Positions 54,434-63,715 are shown, counted from the first letter of the stretch. The stretch: 64,000 nucleotides of DNA from CAWHHZ01 sp963829355 (GCA_963829355.1 CAWHHZ010000014.1:186001-250000); one strand, 5' to 3'. The notes: generated by a model not told the origin, from the sequence alone. Numbers and translations are program-made.

Positions 54434-55735
54434 CTACGCCTCCGGCTCCTCTGGCAGCAGAGTGGCCACAACCGCGGTCACCTGGTGCTCGTCCACGCGC
54501 TCGACCAGAAGCTGGACTCCTCCGATCTCCACGACTTCGCCCTCGTCCGGAAGATGTCCGAGCTCTTCGGACATGAATCCCCCGATCGTGTCGGAATCTC
54601 CTTCGAGAGGTTGTCTCAGCCAGGGCTCGACTTCGTAGAGGCGCATCGCTCCAGGGAAACGGATGCGACCGTCTGCCAGTAGCTCCGGTTGCGGCTCGCC
54701 CTGTTTGAACTCGTCAGTCACTTCGCCGAGCATATCGGTCAGCAGGTCCTCGAGCGTCACGAGTCCTTCGACGCCTCCAAACTCGTCGACGACGATCGCC
54801 TGGTGCGTTCGCTCGCGCCGGAGATCCTGCAGAAGATGATCTGCCGTCGCGGTCTCCGGCACGTGCAGAACCGGGCGCAGCAGCTCCTCGAGCCTCCCAT
54901 TCGCCCCGTGCTCTGCATAGTGCCGCACCAGATCCTTCGTGTGGAGGATTCCTACCACGTCGTCGAACGACTTCCGATAGATCGGAATTCTCGTGTAGGG
55001 GCTGTCAGCCGCGACGTCGAGCACCTCCTCGAGCGGAGTCGAAAGCTCCATCGCCTCGATGTTCCGGCGGTGAACCATCAGCTGTCGGGTCGGGCGAAGA
55101 CCGAGCCGTAGCGCTCTTCGAAAGCGGACGTTCTCGTCAGGCTCGATGTCTCCGCTCTCGTCGATCAACATCTCGATCTCTTCAGCGGAGTGAATGTGCC
55201 GGTGTCCCTCTGACGCCTTGAGGCCGAGCAGACGCAGGATCAGCAGTCCACTCCCGTTGAGAACGAAGATGAACCATGAGAACAGACTCAGAGACCACCG
55301 GAGGGGCACGACCGTATAGAGAGAAGTACGTGCCGGATAACGGATCGCCACTGACTTCGGTACGAGCTCACCGAGCACCATCTGAAGCGCGGTCAGGACG
55401 ACGAGCACCACGGCGGCCGCGGCCGACTCTGCTGCAAGGCGATCCTCAAAACCGATCTTGGCGAACAACGGCCACAGAATCGGCGCCAGTCGTGCCTGGC
55501 CGTATGCACCGAGAATCAGGCTCGACACCGTGATGCCGATCTGACAGGCGGCGATATATCGGTCGAGCAGTCCCGCATCCCGAACGATTGGATCGAGAAG
55601 CTTTGCGAGGCGGTTTCCCTCCTCCGCAAGAATCTGGATACGGCTGCGGCGCACACTGACGACGCCAAACTCAGCCGCGACATAGAGTGCGTTGAGCAGG
55701 ATCAGGAGGATCAGAAACAGGACGACGTAGATCAT
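54434..55735 (-). CDS. CNNM/HlyC-CorC family membrane protein, paralog 2
   Basis: 433 residues with the same architecture as the neighbour: DUF21 helices (LLILLNALYVAAEFGVVSVR, GITVSSLILGAYGQARLAPI), CBS pair (RQLMVHRRNIEAMELSTPL, HQAIVVDEFGGVEGLVTLED) and CorC_HlyC end (FPGAMRLYEVEPWLRQPLEG, VEIGGVQLLVERVDEHQVTA). First gene of the pair. The two share little identity beyond the motifs, suggesting old duplication and separate roles. Confidence 0.93.
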   Translation of the reverse strand: MIYVVLFLILLILLNALYVAAEFGVVSVRRSRIQILAEEGNRLAKLLDPIVRDAGLLDRYIAACQIGITVSSLILGAYGQARLAPILWPLFAKIGFEDRLAAESAAAAVVLVVLTALQMVLGELVPKSVAIRYPARTSLYTVVPLRWSLSLFSWFIFVLNGSGLLILRLLGLKASEGHRHIHSAEEIEMLIDESGDIEPDENVRFRRALRLGLRPTRQLMVHRRNIEAMELSTPLEEVLDVAADSPYTRIPIYRKSFDDVVGILHTKDLVRHYAEHGANGRLEELLRPVLHVPETATADHLLQDLRRERTHQAIVVDEFGGVEGLVTLEDLLTDMLGEVTDEFKQGEPQPELLADGRIRFPGAMRLYEVEPWLRQPLEGDSDTIGGFMSEELGHLPDEGEVVEIGGVQLLVERVDEHQVTAVVATLLPEEPEA

Positions 55736-55952
55736 CGGAGCGACAGGCTCCTTCGATCGACTCTCCTCAACGGTTCGGGAGGCTCGGAATCACGACGTTC
55801 GTCGGACCCCTCTCCGATCCTGCCCTCACCTTCACACACGATCTTTGACATACGACTGACAATCGAATTTAGCATGATCCCGGATCGGATACGATTCCGG
55901 AGACAGCCGCACCGATTGTCCGGCCTCTCTTTCGCAACATAAACTGAACGCG

Positions 55953-57275
55953 ATGAACGAAATCGAGCGACAACGCATTCTTCATTGGTTCGAGTCTAAT
56001 CGAAAGCATACCGAAGCCCTGTTTGCGAGTATCAGGCCCGAGGCCTACTACGTCCGGCCGATCCCATTGCGACAGCCGATCGTGTTCTACGAGGGACATT
56101 TCGCGGCGTTCAACTACATCACTCTCGTGCGCAGAGCGCTGGGACGAACCCCTTTTGCCCCGGAGCTCGACGAGCTGTTCGAGCGCGGCATCGATCCCGA
56201 CACGGTCGAAGAGGCGGAAGCGGCTGATGCCGACTGGCCCACGCGTGATCAGGTCCTGCGCTATGTGGCCGAGACCGATGAGCATGTTCGGCGGGCGCTG
56301 CAGCACGACACTCCTCACCGACGAGTACGAATCCTCTTCTGGCCGGTGCCGAGGCCGTCTACACCATTCTCGAGCACGAGGCGATGCATCATGAGACATT
56401 GCGTTACATGCTCCATCGCCTCCCTCATGAGATGAAGATCGCTCCACCCGACCTGCAGGTGAAGACAGGCGGAGCGGCACCGTCTCCGGAGTCCACGACG
56501 GTGCCTGCCGGAACCGCTACCATTGGTGCGCTCCGGGCGGAGATCCCTTTCGGGTGGGACAACGAGTTCGAGGCCGTCAGGGTCGACGTGGCTTCGTTCG
56601 AGATCGACCGGTTCAACGTCACCAATGCCCAGTTCATGGAGTTCGTCGAGAGCGGTGGCTATGAGTCCCGCGAGTGGTGGAGCGAGGATGGGTGGCGATG
56701 GCTTCAGGAGTCCGGAACGAAACATCCGTGGTTCTGGGAGCACCTCGAGAACGGATGGAAGTGGCGTGGAATGTTCGCCTTCTACGATCTCCCTCCAGCC
56801 TGGCCCGTCTACGTCACACACGCCGAAGCCATTGCGTATGCGAAGTGGAAGGGGCGGCGCCTGATGACCGAGCCCGAGTTTCACCGGGCGGCCTACGGAC
56901 AGCCCGGAGGGTCGGAGCGCACTCATCCCTGGGGGGACGAGGAACCAGACCATACGCGCGGAAACTTCGACTTTCTCAGCTCGGAGCCGTTCCCTGTCGG
57001 CTCTTTCCCCGAGGGGCAGAGCGCGTGGGGTATCCATGATCTGGTCGGCAACGGCTGGGAGTGGACCTCCAGCTGTCTTCGCACCGCTGCCGGGCTTTCG
57101 AGAGATGCCGTCGTACCCTCCGTACTCGAGTGACTTCTTCGATGAAAAGCACTTCGTGATGAAAGGCGCATCGCCTGCGACGTCGAAGACGCTGATCCGG
57201 CCGAGCTTCCGCAACTGGTTCCGCTCGACCTATCCGTACATGTACGCAACATTCAGGACTGTGCAGAGCAAGTAG
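55953..57275 (+). CDS. EgtB-like sulfoxide synthase (DinB plus SUMF1 domains; three frame changes)
   Basis: Mononuclear iron enzyme family that joins a thiol to hedercynine-type histidine betaines in ergothioneine synthesis. The N-terminal DinB-like domain opens MNEIERQRILHWFESNRKHT and, after breaks near 56313 and 56338, contains the iron triad HX3HXE in LEHEAMHHETLRYMLHR. The SUMF1-like domain follows (RFNVTNAQFMEFVESGGYE, KWKGRRLMTEPEFHRAAYG, GNFDFLSSEPFPVGSFPEG, GNGWEW). A break near 57075 leads to LPGFREMPSYPPYSSDFFDE and NWFRSTYPYMYATFR, the typical end. Repaired length about 440 residues. No egtD methyltransferase adjoins it; substrate is uncertain. Confidence 0.82.
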
Positions 57276-57282
57276 CACAACC

Positions 57283-57420
57283 GTCATCCTGAGCGAAAGC
57301 GAAGGATCGCGTACGGTATGACTCGAACGCAATTCGAAGCGAAGGATCGCGTAAGGGATGACTCGAATGCAATTCGCAGCGAGTATGCTCCACGAGATCC
57401 TTCGCTGCGCTCAGGATGAC
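57283..57420. repeat. GTCATCCTGAGCG palindrome with internal duplication
   Basis: Outer arms GTCATCCTGAGCGAAAGCGAAGG (57283-) and CCTTCGCTGCGCTCAGGATGAC (-57420). The inside carries a direct duplication of about 40 bp beginning GCGAAGGATCGCGTA, with two slightly different copies. It occupies most of the 224-bp gap between the EgtB-like gene and the quinone oxidoreductase. Confidence 0.75.
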
Positions 57421-57499
57421 GGAGGTTTTTTCACCAGCGATCGACACCGCTGCGATCCTTCGTCTGTTTCTCACAGTCCTGATCTGAGACACTATCCGC

Positions 57500-58490
57500 A
57501 TGAAAGCGATCGTGTTCGATGCCCCCGGCGATGCCGACGTGCTCCATCTCAGCGAAAGCCCCGATCCTGTACCGGGTGACAATGAATTCGTGATCGAGAA
57601 TCATGCGACCGCGATCAACCGGGCGGACCTTCTCCAGCGAAGCGGGCTATACCCTCCCCCACCGGACACCACCGAGATTCTGGGGCTCGAATGTGCTGGA
57701 ACGGTCGTCGCCTGCGGGTCGTCTGTGTCTCAGCTTCAAGCCGGGGGATCGCGTGATGGCTCTCCTCGCCGGAGGTGGCTACGCAGAGCTGGCGATCGCT
57801 CATGCAGGATCGGTCATGCCGATCCCCGAAGGAATGTCCTTCACCGAAGCGGCCGCGATTCCCGAGACATATCTCACAGCCTTCCTCAACGTCTTTCTCC
57901 TCGGCGGCGTCGACGCGGGCGAATCTGCTCTCGTCCACGGCGGAAGCGGTGGTGTCGGCACCGCTGCCATCAGGCTCTGCCGCGAGGCGGGCGTTCGGAT
58001 CTTCGTCACGGCCGGCAGCAGGGAGCGGGCGGATCGTTGTCTGGAGCTCGGGGCCGATCACGCGTTTGACTACTCTTCCGAGGATTTTGCCGAACGCGTA
58101 CTCGAGATCACTGACGACGAAGGCGTCGAGGTGATCGTCGATCCTGTTGGAGCTCCCTATCTGGAGAAGAATCTGACGATACTCACCGTAGAGGGGCGTC
58201 TCGTTCTGATCGGTCTGATGGGTGGGCAATCGACCAGTATCGACCTGTCGAAGCTTCTGCGCAGGCGGCTCTCGGTCATCGGTTCAACGTTGAGAAGCCG
58301 TTCCGCGGAAGAAAAGAGCGTGATCGTCGACTCATTCATCGACGAGTTCGGCGAGGCCCTGGCGGCCCGCCGCATCGATCCTGTGATCGATACAGTCCTT
58401 CCGCTCGAGGAAGCCGCCGAGGCACACCGTCTGATGGAGAAAGGTGACCATTTCGGCAAGATCGTCCTGAAGGTCCGGCAGTCATCCTGA
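57500..58490 (+). CDS. Zinc-independent quinone oxidoreductase, PIG3/QOR type (frameshifted)
   Basis: MDR-superfamily NADPH:quinone reductase. ATG 57500 opens MKAIVFDAPGDADVLHLSES, HATAINRADLLQRSGLYPPP and LGLECAGTVVACGSSVSQ; the frame breaks near 57733 and continues FKPGDRVMALLAGGGYAE, IPETYLTAFLNVFLLGGV and LVHGGSGGVGTAAIRLCREA (NADP site), then VIVDPVGAPYLEKNL. One extra base; the repaired protein is about 329 residues. The last codons and the TGA stop lie inside the following palindrome (GTCATCCTGAGC). Confidence 0.92.
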
Positions 58491-58592
58491 GCGCCAGCGA
58501 AGGATCGCGTACGACATGACTCGAAGTGAATTGCGGAGCGAACTTCAGGCGAGTATGACTCCACGCGATCCTTCGCTGGCGCTCAGGATGAC
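58481..58592. repeat. GTCATCCTGAGCGCCAGCGAAGGATC palindrome with 30-bp perfect arms
   Basis: Arms at 58481-58510 and 58563-58592 are perfect complements, 52 bp apart, the longest perfect pair seen here. The left arm overlaps the last codons and stop of the quinone oxidoreductase; the right arm ends 33 bp before the stop of the convergent HAD gene. It may terminate both transcripts. Confidence 0.88.
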
Positions 58593-58624
58593 GGTCTTCT
58601 CCGTTTATAGCCTTGTAGCGACCG

Positions 58625-59239
58625 TCACAGCAATCCGTCCCGTTCCAACTCACGCTCGAGGGTCAGTGTGTCGGAGAACTGGTAGGACCGCATTCCGAAC
58701 TGTCTTGCGGCACGGACATTCTGATCGAGATCATCGATGAAGATGATTTCATGAGGGTCCGCTTCGAGACTGGTGCAGGCGAGCCGGTAGATCGCCGAGT
58801 CCGGCTTGAGCATTCCGTGATCGTGAGAAAACAGGACGAGGTCGTCGTCGCGGAACAGCACACCATAGCGGCGACGGATCAGTTCCGCATGAACTTCGTT
58901 CGAGTTCGACAGAAACGCAACCCGGTACTGCTGTCTGAGCTTCTCCAGAAGGTCTTCGATGCCTTCGACGGGAGCAGCGAGAATCTGTCCCCACGAGGCC
59001 CTGAACCGCTCGATCCCTCCGCGGTACGACGCTCGAGATCTCATGAAATCGTGAAACTGCTCGAAGCTGATCGCGCCGCGCTCCAGGTCGTGGTATCCGC
59101 CCGACCACTCCATGATCTGGACGAGCTTGTCCCGATCGATCTCCGCGTACCGGCAGATCCCTTCCAGAGCGGTCTCATAGTCGAGACTGATCAGAGTATT
59201 GCCGATGTCGAACAGAAACGTTGTCGGTTTCACTGCCAT
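58625..59239 (-). CDS. HAD-superfamily hydrolase
   Basis: 204 residues from ATG 59239. Motif I is F-D-I-G-N-T-L (FLFDIGNTLISLDY); the second position after the nucleophile Asp is Gly rather than Asp, as in some HAD proteins with weak phosphatase activity. Motif II is VAFLSNSNEVH, motif III K-P in HGMLKPDSAIYRLA, motif IV IIFIDDLDQNVRAA. Substrate unknown. Its start is 2 bp after the stop of the carboxylase gene, so it is part of that operon. Confidence 0.9.
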   Translation of the reverse strand: MAVKPTTFLFDIGNTLISLDYETALEGICRYAEIDRDKLVQIMEWSGGYHDLERGAISFEQFHDFMRSRASYRGGIERFRASWGQILAAPVEGIEDLLEKLRQQYRVAFLSNSNEVHAELIRRRYGVLFRDDDLVLFSHDHGMLKPDSAIYRLACTSLEADPHEIIFIDDLDQNVRAARQFGMRSYQFSDTLTLERELERDGLL

Positions 59240-59240
59240 C

Positions 59241-60848
59241 TCACATCCGGAAGACGCCGTATTTCGGTGGTGCCATAGGAGCGTTGTACGAGGCGGAGAG
59301 TCCGAGCCCGAGAACATTTCTCGTCTCCGCCGGATCGATCACTCCGTCATCCCATAGCCGCGCCGTGCTGTAGTACGGGCTCCCCTCCTTTTCATACTTC
59401 TGCAGAACCGGGTCGGCGATATCCCGTTCCTCCTCGGTGCTCAATCGGGACCCTTCGCGTTCGAGCTGATCCTTCTTGACCGTCACGAGAACGCCGGCGG
59501 CCTGCTCTCCACCCATCACGCTGATCCGCGCATTCGGCCACATCCAGAGAAACCGCGGATCGTAGGCTCGGCCGCACATACCGTAGTTCCCGGCGCCGAA
59601 TGAACCTCCGATGATGACCGTGAACTTCGGTACCGTGGCGTTGGCGACGGCATGAACCATCTTGGCCCCGTCCTTCGCGATTCCGCCCCGCTCATACTCC
59701 TTGCCGACCATGAAGCCGGTGATATTCTGGAGGAACACGAGAGGAATCCTCCTCTCGTTGCAGACCTCGATGAAGTGAGTGGCTTTCAAAGCGGATTCGC
59801 TGAAGAGCACGCCGTTGTTCGCCAGAATCCCGACCTTGTATCCCCATATGCGCGCGAAGCCGGTCACGATCGTCGGAGCGTAACGCTCCTTGAATTCGTG
59901 GAACCGGGAACCGTCGACGATTCTGGCGATCACTTCGCGCACATCGTACGGCTTTTTCAGATCCCGAGGGATCACACCGTAGAGCTCCTTTGGATCATTC
60001 AGCGGCGGCTCGGGAGCTTTTCGCGTCTTCGGCTCCTCTTTCGACATCTGAAGATTTTCGGCGATGTTGCGCACCATCGCGATCGCGTGTGTATCGTCCT
60101 CCGCAAAGTAATCTGCGACACCAGAGATGCGAGTATGGACGTCGGCCCCGCCAAGATCCTCGGCCGAGACTTCCTCTCCCGTCGCAGCCTTCACAAGCGG
60201 CGGCCCTCCGAGAAAGATCGTTCCGGTGCCCTTGACGATGACCGCTTCATCAGACATGGCCGGGACATACGCTCCTCCTGCAGTGCACGATCCCATCACC
60301 GCGGAAATCTGAGGGATTCCGGCGGCCGACATCCTCGCCTGGTTGTAGAAGATCCGTCCGAAGTGCTCCTTGTCGGGAAATACCTCAGCCTGAAGCGGCA
60401 GAAATGCTCCGCCCGAGTCGACGAGGTAAATACACGGTAGATTGTTCTCGAGCGCGATCTCCTGGGCACGCACATGCTTCTTTACGGTCACGGGGAAGTA
60501 CGTGCCCCCTTTGACGGTGGCGTCGTTCGCAACGATCAGGACTTCGCGACCCGAAACCTTGCCGATCCCGGTCACGATCCCGGCACCTGGAGCAGCTCCG
60601 TCGTACATGTCCCACGCCGCAAGTGCGGAAAGCTCGAGAAAGGGGGTATCCGGGTCGAGCAACAGATCGATTCGTTCCCGTACGGGCATCTTCCCCTGAG
60701 AGCGATGACGTTCGAGATACTTCTCTCCCCCGCCCTGTCTGATGGTTTCCATCCGCGCGTTCAGCTCGTCGACCAGATCCTGCATCACCTCGGCATTCTT
60801 CCGGAAATCCTCGGAAGAAGGATCAAGGTGCGATTCGAGTATGTCCAT
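59241..60848 (-). CDS. Acyl-CoA carboxylase carboxyltransferase subunit (methylcrotonyl-CoA carboxylase beta type)
   Basis: 535 residues. Biotin-dependent carboxyltransferase with both crotonase-like halves: RHRSQGKMPVRERIDLLLD, YLVDSGGAFLPLQAEVFPD, VMGSCTAGGAYVPAMSDE, GGADVHTRISGVADYFAEDD, then VFLQNITGFMVGKEYERGGI and GGSFGAGNYGMCGRAYDPRF. The LPLQ and VFPD segments resemble methylcrotonyl-CoA carboxylase, used in leucine breakdown. The biotin carboxylase subunit is not in the window. Its start overlaps the hydratase gene by 26 bases. Confidence 0.93.
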   Translation of the reverse strand: MDILESHLDPSSEDFRKNAEVMQDLVDELNARMETIRQGGGEKYLERHRSQGKMPVRERIDLLLDPDTPFLELSALAAWDMYDGAAPGAGIVTGIGKVSGREVLIVANDATVKGGTYFPVTVKKHVRAQEIALENNLPCIYLVDSGGAFLPLQAEVFPDKEHFGRIFYNQARMSAAGIPQISAVMGSCTAGGAYVPAMSDEAVIVKGTGTIFLGGPPLVKAATGEEVSAEDLGGADVHTRISGVADYFAEDDTHAIAMVRNIAENLQMSKEEPKTRKAPEPPLNDPKELYGVIPRDLKKPYDVREVIARIVDGSRFHEFKERYAPTIVTGFARIWGYKVGILANNGVLFSESALKATHFIEVCNERRIPLVFLQNITGFMVGKEYERGGIAKDGAKMVHAVANATVPKFTVIIGGSFGAGNYGMCGRAYDPRFLWMWPNARISVMGGEQAAGVLVTVKKDQLEREGSRLSTEEERDIADPVLQKYEKEGSPYYSTARLWDDGVIDPAETRNVLGLGLSASYNAPMAPPKYGVFRM

Positions 60849-61593
60849 CTGTTGCCTTCCTCCTCTCGCAACTCGCCATTCCGTGAAGGGTTTCGAGGTG
60901 CTTCGCGTGCAGGGCGAGAGACGCGAGATTCTTCCTCTTCGATGTGAGGACTTTCAGTTGCGGAAGCCGCTTGCGTGCCTCACAGATCGTGAGGAGCCGT
61001 CTGGCAACCTGGCGTTGTTCGACATCGACTTCGTGCACGAGTCCAACTCTGAGCGCCTGCGCCGCATCGAGAACTTCATTATTGAGAAACAGACATCCTG
61101 CGGCCGAGGGGCGTGCAGCGGTGCGCCAACGCGCGGTTCCTCCGAATCCTGTCACGATGCCGATCTTTCCACCCGGGTGGGAAAACCTCGACCGGCCGGT
61201 CGCGACACGCACGTCGAACGAAAGAGCAAAATCGAGCGCTCCTCCGAAGCAGTCCCCGTCGATCGCGACCATGGTCAGGGCTGGGAACTCCGCGATCTTA
61301 CTGAAAAGTCTCTGTCCCTTTGCGGAAAACTCCGCCGCTTCCGTCGCGCCGAACGATCGCATCTCCATCATGTCAGCGCCGGCTGCAAACAGTCCGGGGC
61401 GGCCGCTCTCCATGGTCACCACGGCAGGCACCGTCCCCTGCTCAGCCACGCGACGGTCCAGCAACCTCCGGATCGACTCGAAGGCCTCGGAGATGTCGTC
61501 GAGCCCTTCGTGCGACAGAAGATTCATCCGTCCGTCATCAAGGGTCAGCCGGGCGTGCCGGCCCCGGACCTCGACGCGGACTCTTGCGCTCAT
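60823..61593 (-). CDS. Enoyl-CoA hydratase/isomerase family protein
   Basis: 256 residues, crotonase fold. The oxyanion-hole loop is G-L-F-A-A-G-A-D-M-M-E-M, and the second glycine region is AIDGDCFGGALDFALSFDVR. The usual catalytic glutamate position (P-E-x-x-x-G) reads H-P-G-G-K-I-G, so ordinary hydratase activity may be lost or altered. Sits between the carboxylase and the B12-domain genes with overlaps on both sides, consistent with leucine/isovalerate degradation. Confidence 0.85.
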   Translation of the reverse strand: MSARVRVEVRGRHARLTLDDGRMNLLSHEGLDDISEAFESIRRLLDRRVAEQGTVPAVVTMESGRPGLFAAGADMMEMRSFGATEAAEFSAKGQRLFSKIAEFPALTMVAIDGDCFGGALDFALSFDVRVATGRSRFSHPGGKIGIVTGFGGTARWRTAARPSAAGCLFLNNEVLDAAQALRVGLVHEVDVEQRQVARRLLTICEARKRLPQLKVLTSKRKNLASLALHAKHLETLHGMASCERRKATDGHTRIAP

Positions 61594-61997
61594 CGACTCG
61601 AAACCGCGGCTCGCACGGCCTCGACCACGCTTCCGGTCGTGGTTCCGGGCAGGAAGATCTCCTTGATTCCGATCGCTTTCATCTTCGGAATGTCCTGCTC
61701 AGGAATGATACCGCCGGCGAAAACCACGATGTCGAGTGCATCCTCTTTCTTCAGGAGATCCATGATCTCGGGAAACAGTACGTTGTGAGCCCCTGAGAGA
61801 ATGGAGAGACCGATCGCATCGACATCTTCCTGAACCGCCGCGGCGACGATCTGCTGCGGCGTCTGGCGCAGTCCTGTGTAAATGACTTCCATACCGGCAT
61901 CGCGAAGTGCTCGCGCAATCACCTTTGCCCCGCGATCGTGTCCGTCGAGACCTGGTTTCGCGATCAGTATTCTGATCTTCCGTTCAGCTTCAGCCAT
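61590..61997 (-). CDS. Cobalamin-binding domain protein (methylmalonyl-CoA mutase small subunit/C-terminal type)
   Basis: 135 residues. Free-standing B12-binding domain with D-G-H-D-R-G (D-x-H-x-x-G, base-off His ligand) in IAKPGLDGHDRGAKVIARAL, plus ILSGAHNVLFPEIMDLLKK and VFAGGIIPEQDIPKMKAIG. It should pair with a separate mutase catalytic subunit, not in this window. ATGA overlap with the hydratase and 8-base overlap with the GNAT gene. Confidence 0.94.
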   Translation of the reverse strand: MAEAERKIRILIAKPGLDGHDRGAKVIARALRDAGMEVIYTGLRQTPQQIVAAAVQEDVDAIGLSILSGAHNVLFPEIMDLLKKEDALDIVVFAGGIIPEQDIPKMKAIGIKEIFLPGTTTGSVVEAVRAAVSSR

Positions 61998-62529
61998 GGA
62001 TGCTTTCTCCGTCCTTCTTCCGGAAGCTCGAGAAGATCACGAGGTCGTGATAGTTCCCGTCCCGGTAGAATTCTTCGCGCAGAACTCCCTCTTTCGAGAA
62101 TCCGAGGCTCTCGAGAAGGTGCTTCGCGCGTTCGTTGTAGTCGAATACGTTGATTTTCAGCTTTCGCAGGTTCATTTCCTGGAAGGCAAAACGGCACAGC
62201 GTGCTGATCGTGTCCGATCCGAATCCTTTGTTCCAGGCAGCCGGTTCGCCAATGAACATTCCAAATGACGAGACACGGGAGATCCAGTCGATCTCATGAA
62301 GCGAGGCATTTCCGATGTGGCTGCGATCATCGCGCCGCTCGATGGCGAAGTGTCGCTGTCTGGCGTCGGAATGAATCGCATGCTCGAGCCACTCCGACTC
62401 CTTCTCGATCGCCATCGGATACCGTGATTTGAGTGTGTGAACGATCTGCGGATCATTGACCCATCTGTAGCAACGCTCGAGATCTTCCTTCTCGAGAGCG
62501 CGCAGAATCACTTTTTCTCCAGCAATCAT
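61990..62529 (-). CDS. GNAT-family acetyltransferase, RimJ/RimL type
   Basis: About 179 residues if ATG 62529 is used (MIAGEKVILRALEKEDLERC); a longer start at 62592 adds 21 less conserved residues. The acetyl-CoA loop region is GEPAAWNKGFGSDTISTLCR, followed by LRKLKINVFDYNERAKHLLE and SLGFSKEGVLREEFYRDGNY. Likely N-acetylates a small molecule or protein N-terminus. Last gene upstream of the acyl-CoA cluster. Confidence 0.88.
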   Translation of the reverse strand: MIAGEKVILRALEKEDLERCYRWVNDPQIVHTLKSRYPMAIEKESEWLEHAIHSDARQRHFAIERRDDRSHIGNASLHEIDWISRVSSFGMFIGEPAAWNKGFGSDTISTLCRFAFQEMNLRKLKINVFDYNERAKHLLESLGFSKEGVLREEFYRDGNYHDLVIFSSFRKKDGESIHG

Positions 62530-62634
62530 GAAAACGCGTCTTCCTCCTCCGGAGGGCCCGTCTCCGAGCCCCTTTTCTGTCTTCCAGTCCATCGCACGGC
62601 GGATTATATAGTCGATACGCGCAGAGAGCTTCGC

Positions 62635-63552
62635 TCACATCTCGAGGAGCTCGAGAGTCTGAGTACCGGGTCTTCTGTAGAGAACGCGGGATCCGTCGCG
62701 CGAGGCAGACGGCTCGACCGCCGCGCCGGGCGTTCGCAATTCCGCGATCTTGAGCCCCTCGGGCGAGATCATCCACAGTTTCGCAGAGGGTTCGGCACCA
62801 ACCGAATAGACGATCGATTCGCCGGCCCATGCGATTCCGTGAATCGGCTTCCCATCCGTGGTCAGCCGGCGCTCATTGCGGGTCGCGAGATCGAGCAGAA
62901 AAAGATCCCCGGATCCGGCGGTGCCTCGCGAGAATGCAATCCGTGACCCGTCTGGCGCGACCGCGATCCATCGGATGCCGGCGCCATCTGCAACGGGTGA
63001 TGTCGCATTCTCCGGATTCCCTCGCTCCACCGCGGACAGAGTAGTCGAGCCGTTCTGCGACTTCCGGACGAGCCATACGGTTCCTCCGGTCCGGTCGAGA
63101 TCCAGCACTTCCCCATCCACCGTCGTGATGAGCGACTCCGGACCGCCGCGAAATGGCACTTCGACAAGCTGGGTCTCTCCGCCAGAGCTCCGTACGAAGG
63201 TGAGCGACTGACCATCGTCCGACCAGTCGAGCGGGCCTGTGATTCCCGGAGAGCTCACGAGAGCGACGGTAGCCTCGACACCCACGGACCCGACGCGAAG
63301 CACGTTTTCCGTCTCGCCTTCCGACACGAACGCGAGCGACTTCCCATCGGGTGATATCTCCTGCCCGTCGATGTTCCCTGCAGAGGTCGTGACGGTCCGC
63401 GCCTCGTACGAGCTCTCCGGTACATTCGTAAAGCGGTTTTTCCTCGCGTCGTAGGTGAACAGGAACACCAGACCACCCACGACGATGACTACACCCATGA
63501 TCACAGGAAGCAGCGCTCCCGGCCGTTCCCGTTCTGTCCCCGGCTCACTCAT
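62635..63552 (-). CDS. Membrane-anchored TolB-like beta-propeller protein
   Basis: 305 residues. A single N-terminal transmembrane helix (LLPVIMGVVIVVGGLVFLFT) anchors a beta-propeller of WD40/TolB-like (PD40) blades: GQEISPDGKSLAFVSEGETE, LDWSDDGQSLTFVRSSGGET and IAVAPDGSRIAFSRGTAGSG. Probably periplasmic; the fold often binds proteins or peptidases. Its role here is unknown. Confidence 0.82.
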   Translation of the reverse strand: MSEPGTERERPGALLPVIMGVVIVVGGLVFLFTYDARKNRFTNVPESSYEARTVTTSAGNIDGQEISPDGKSLAFVSEGETENVLRVGSVGVEATVALVSSPGITGPLDWSDDGQSLTFVRSSGGETQLVEVPFRGGPESLITTVDGEVLDLDRTGGTVWLVRKSQNGSTTLSAVERGNPENATSPVADGAGIRWIAVAPDGSRIAFSRGTAGSGDLFLLDLATRNERRLTTDGKPIHGIAWAGESIVYSVGAEPSAKLWMISPEGLKIAELRTPGAAVEPSASRDGSRVLYRRPGTQTLELLEM

Positions 63553-63597
63553 TCACTCTCTCTGCTCCACACGGCGAATTCACAGGCCGCCTTCCTC

Positions 63598-63714
63598 GTC
63601 ATCCTGAGCGAAGCGAAGGATCGCGTACGTCCTGACTCGAGTCGAACTTCGGGCCTGTAGGCACCACGAGATCCTTCGACCATCCTTCGCTGCACGCTGG
63701 CGGCTCAGGATGAC
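63598..63714. repeat. GTCATCCTGAGCG palindrome
   Basis: The left arm GTCATCCTGAGCGAAGCGAAGG starts at 63598; the right end GGCTCAGGATGAC stops at 63714, one base before the dipeptidase stop codon. It fills the 163-bp gap between the beta-propeller gene and the dipeptidase gene. Confidence 0.8.
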
Positions 63715-63715
63715 G

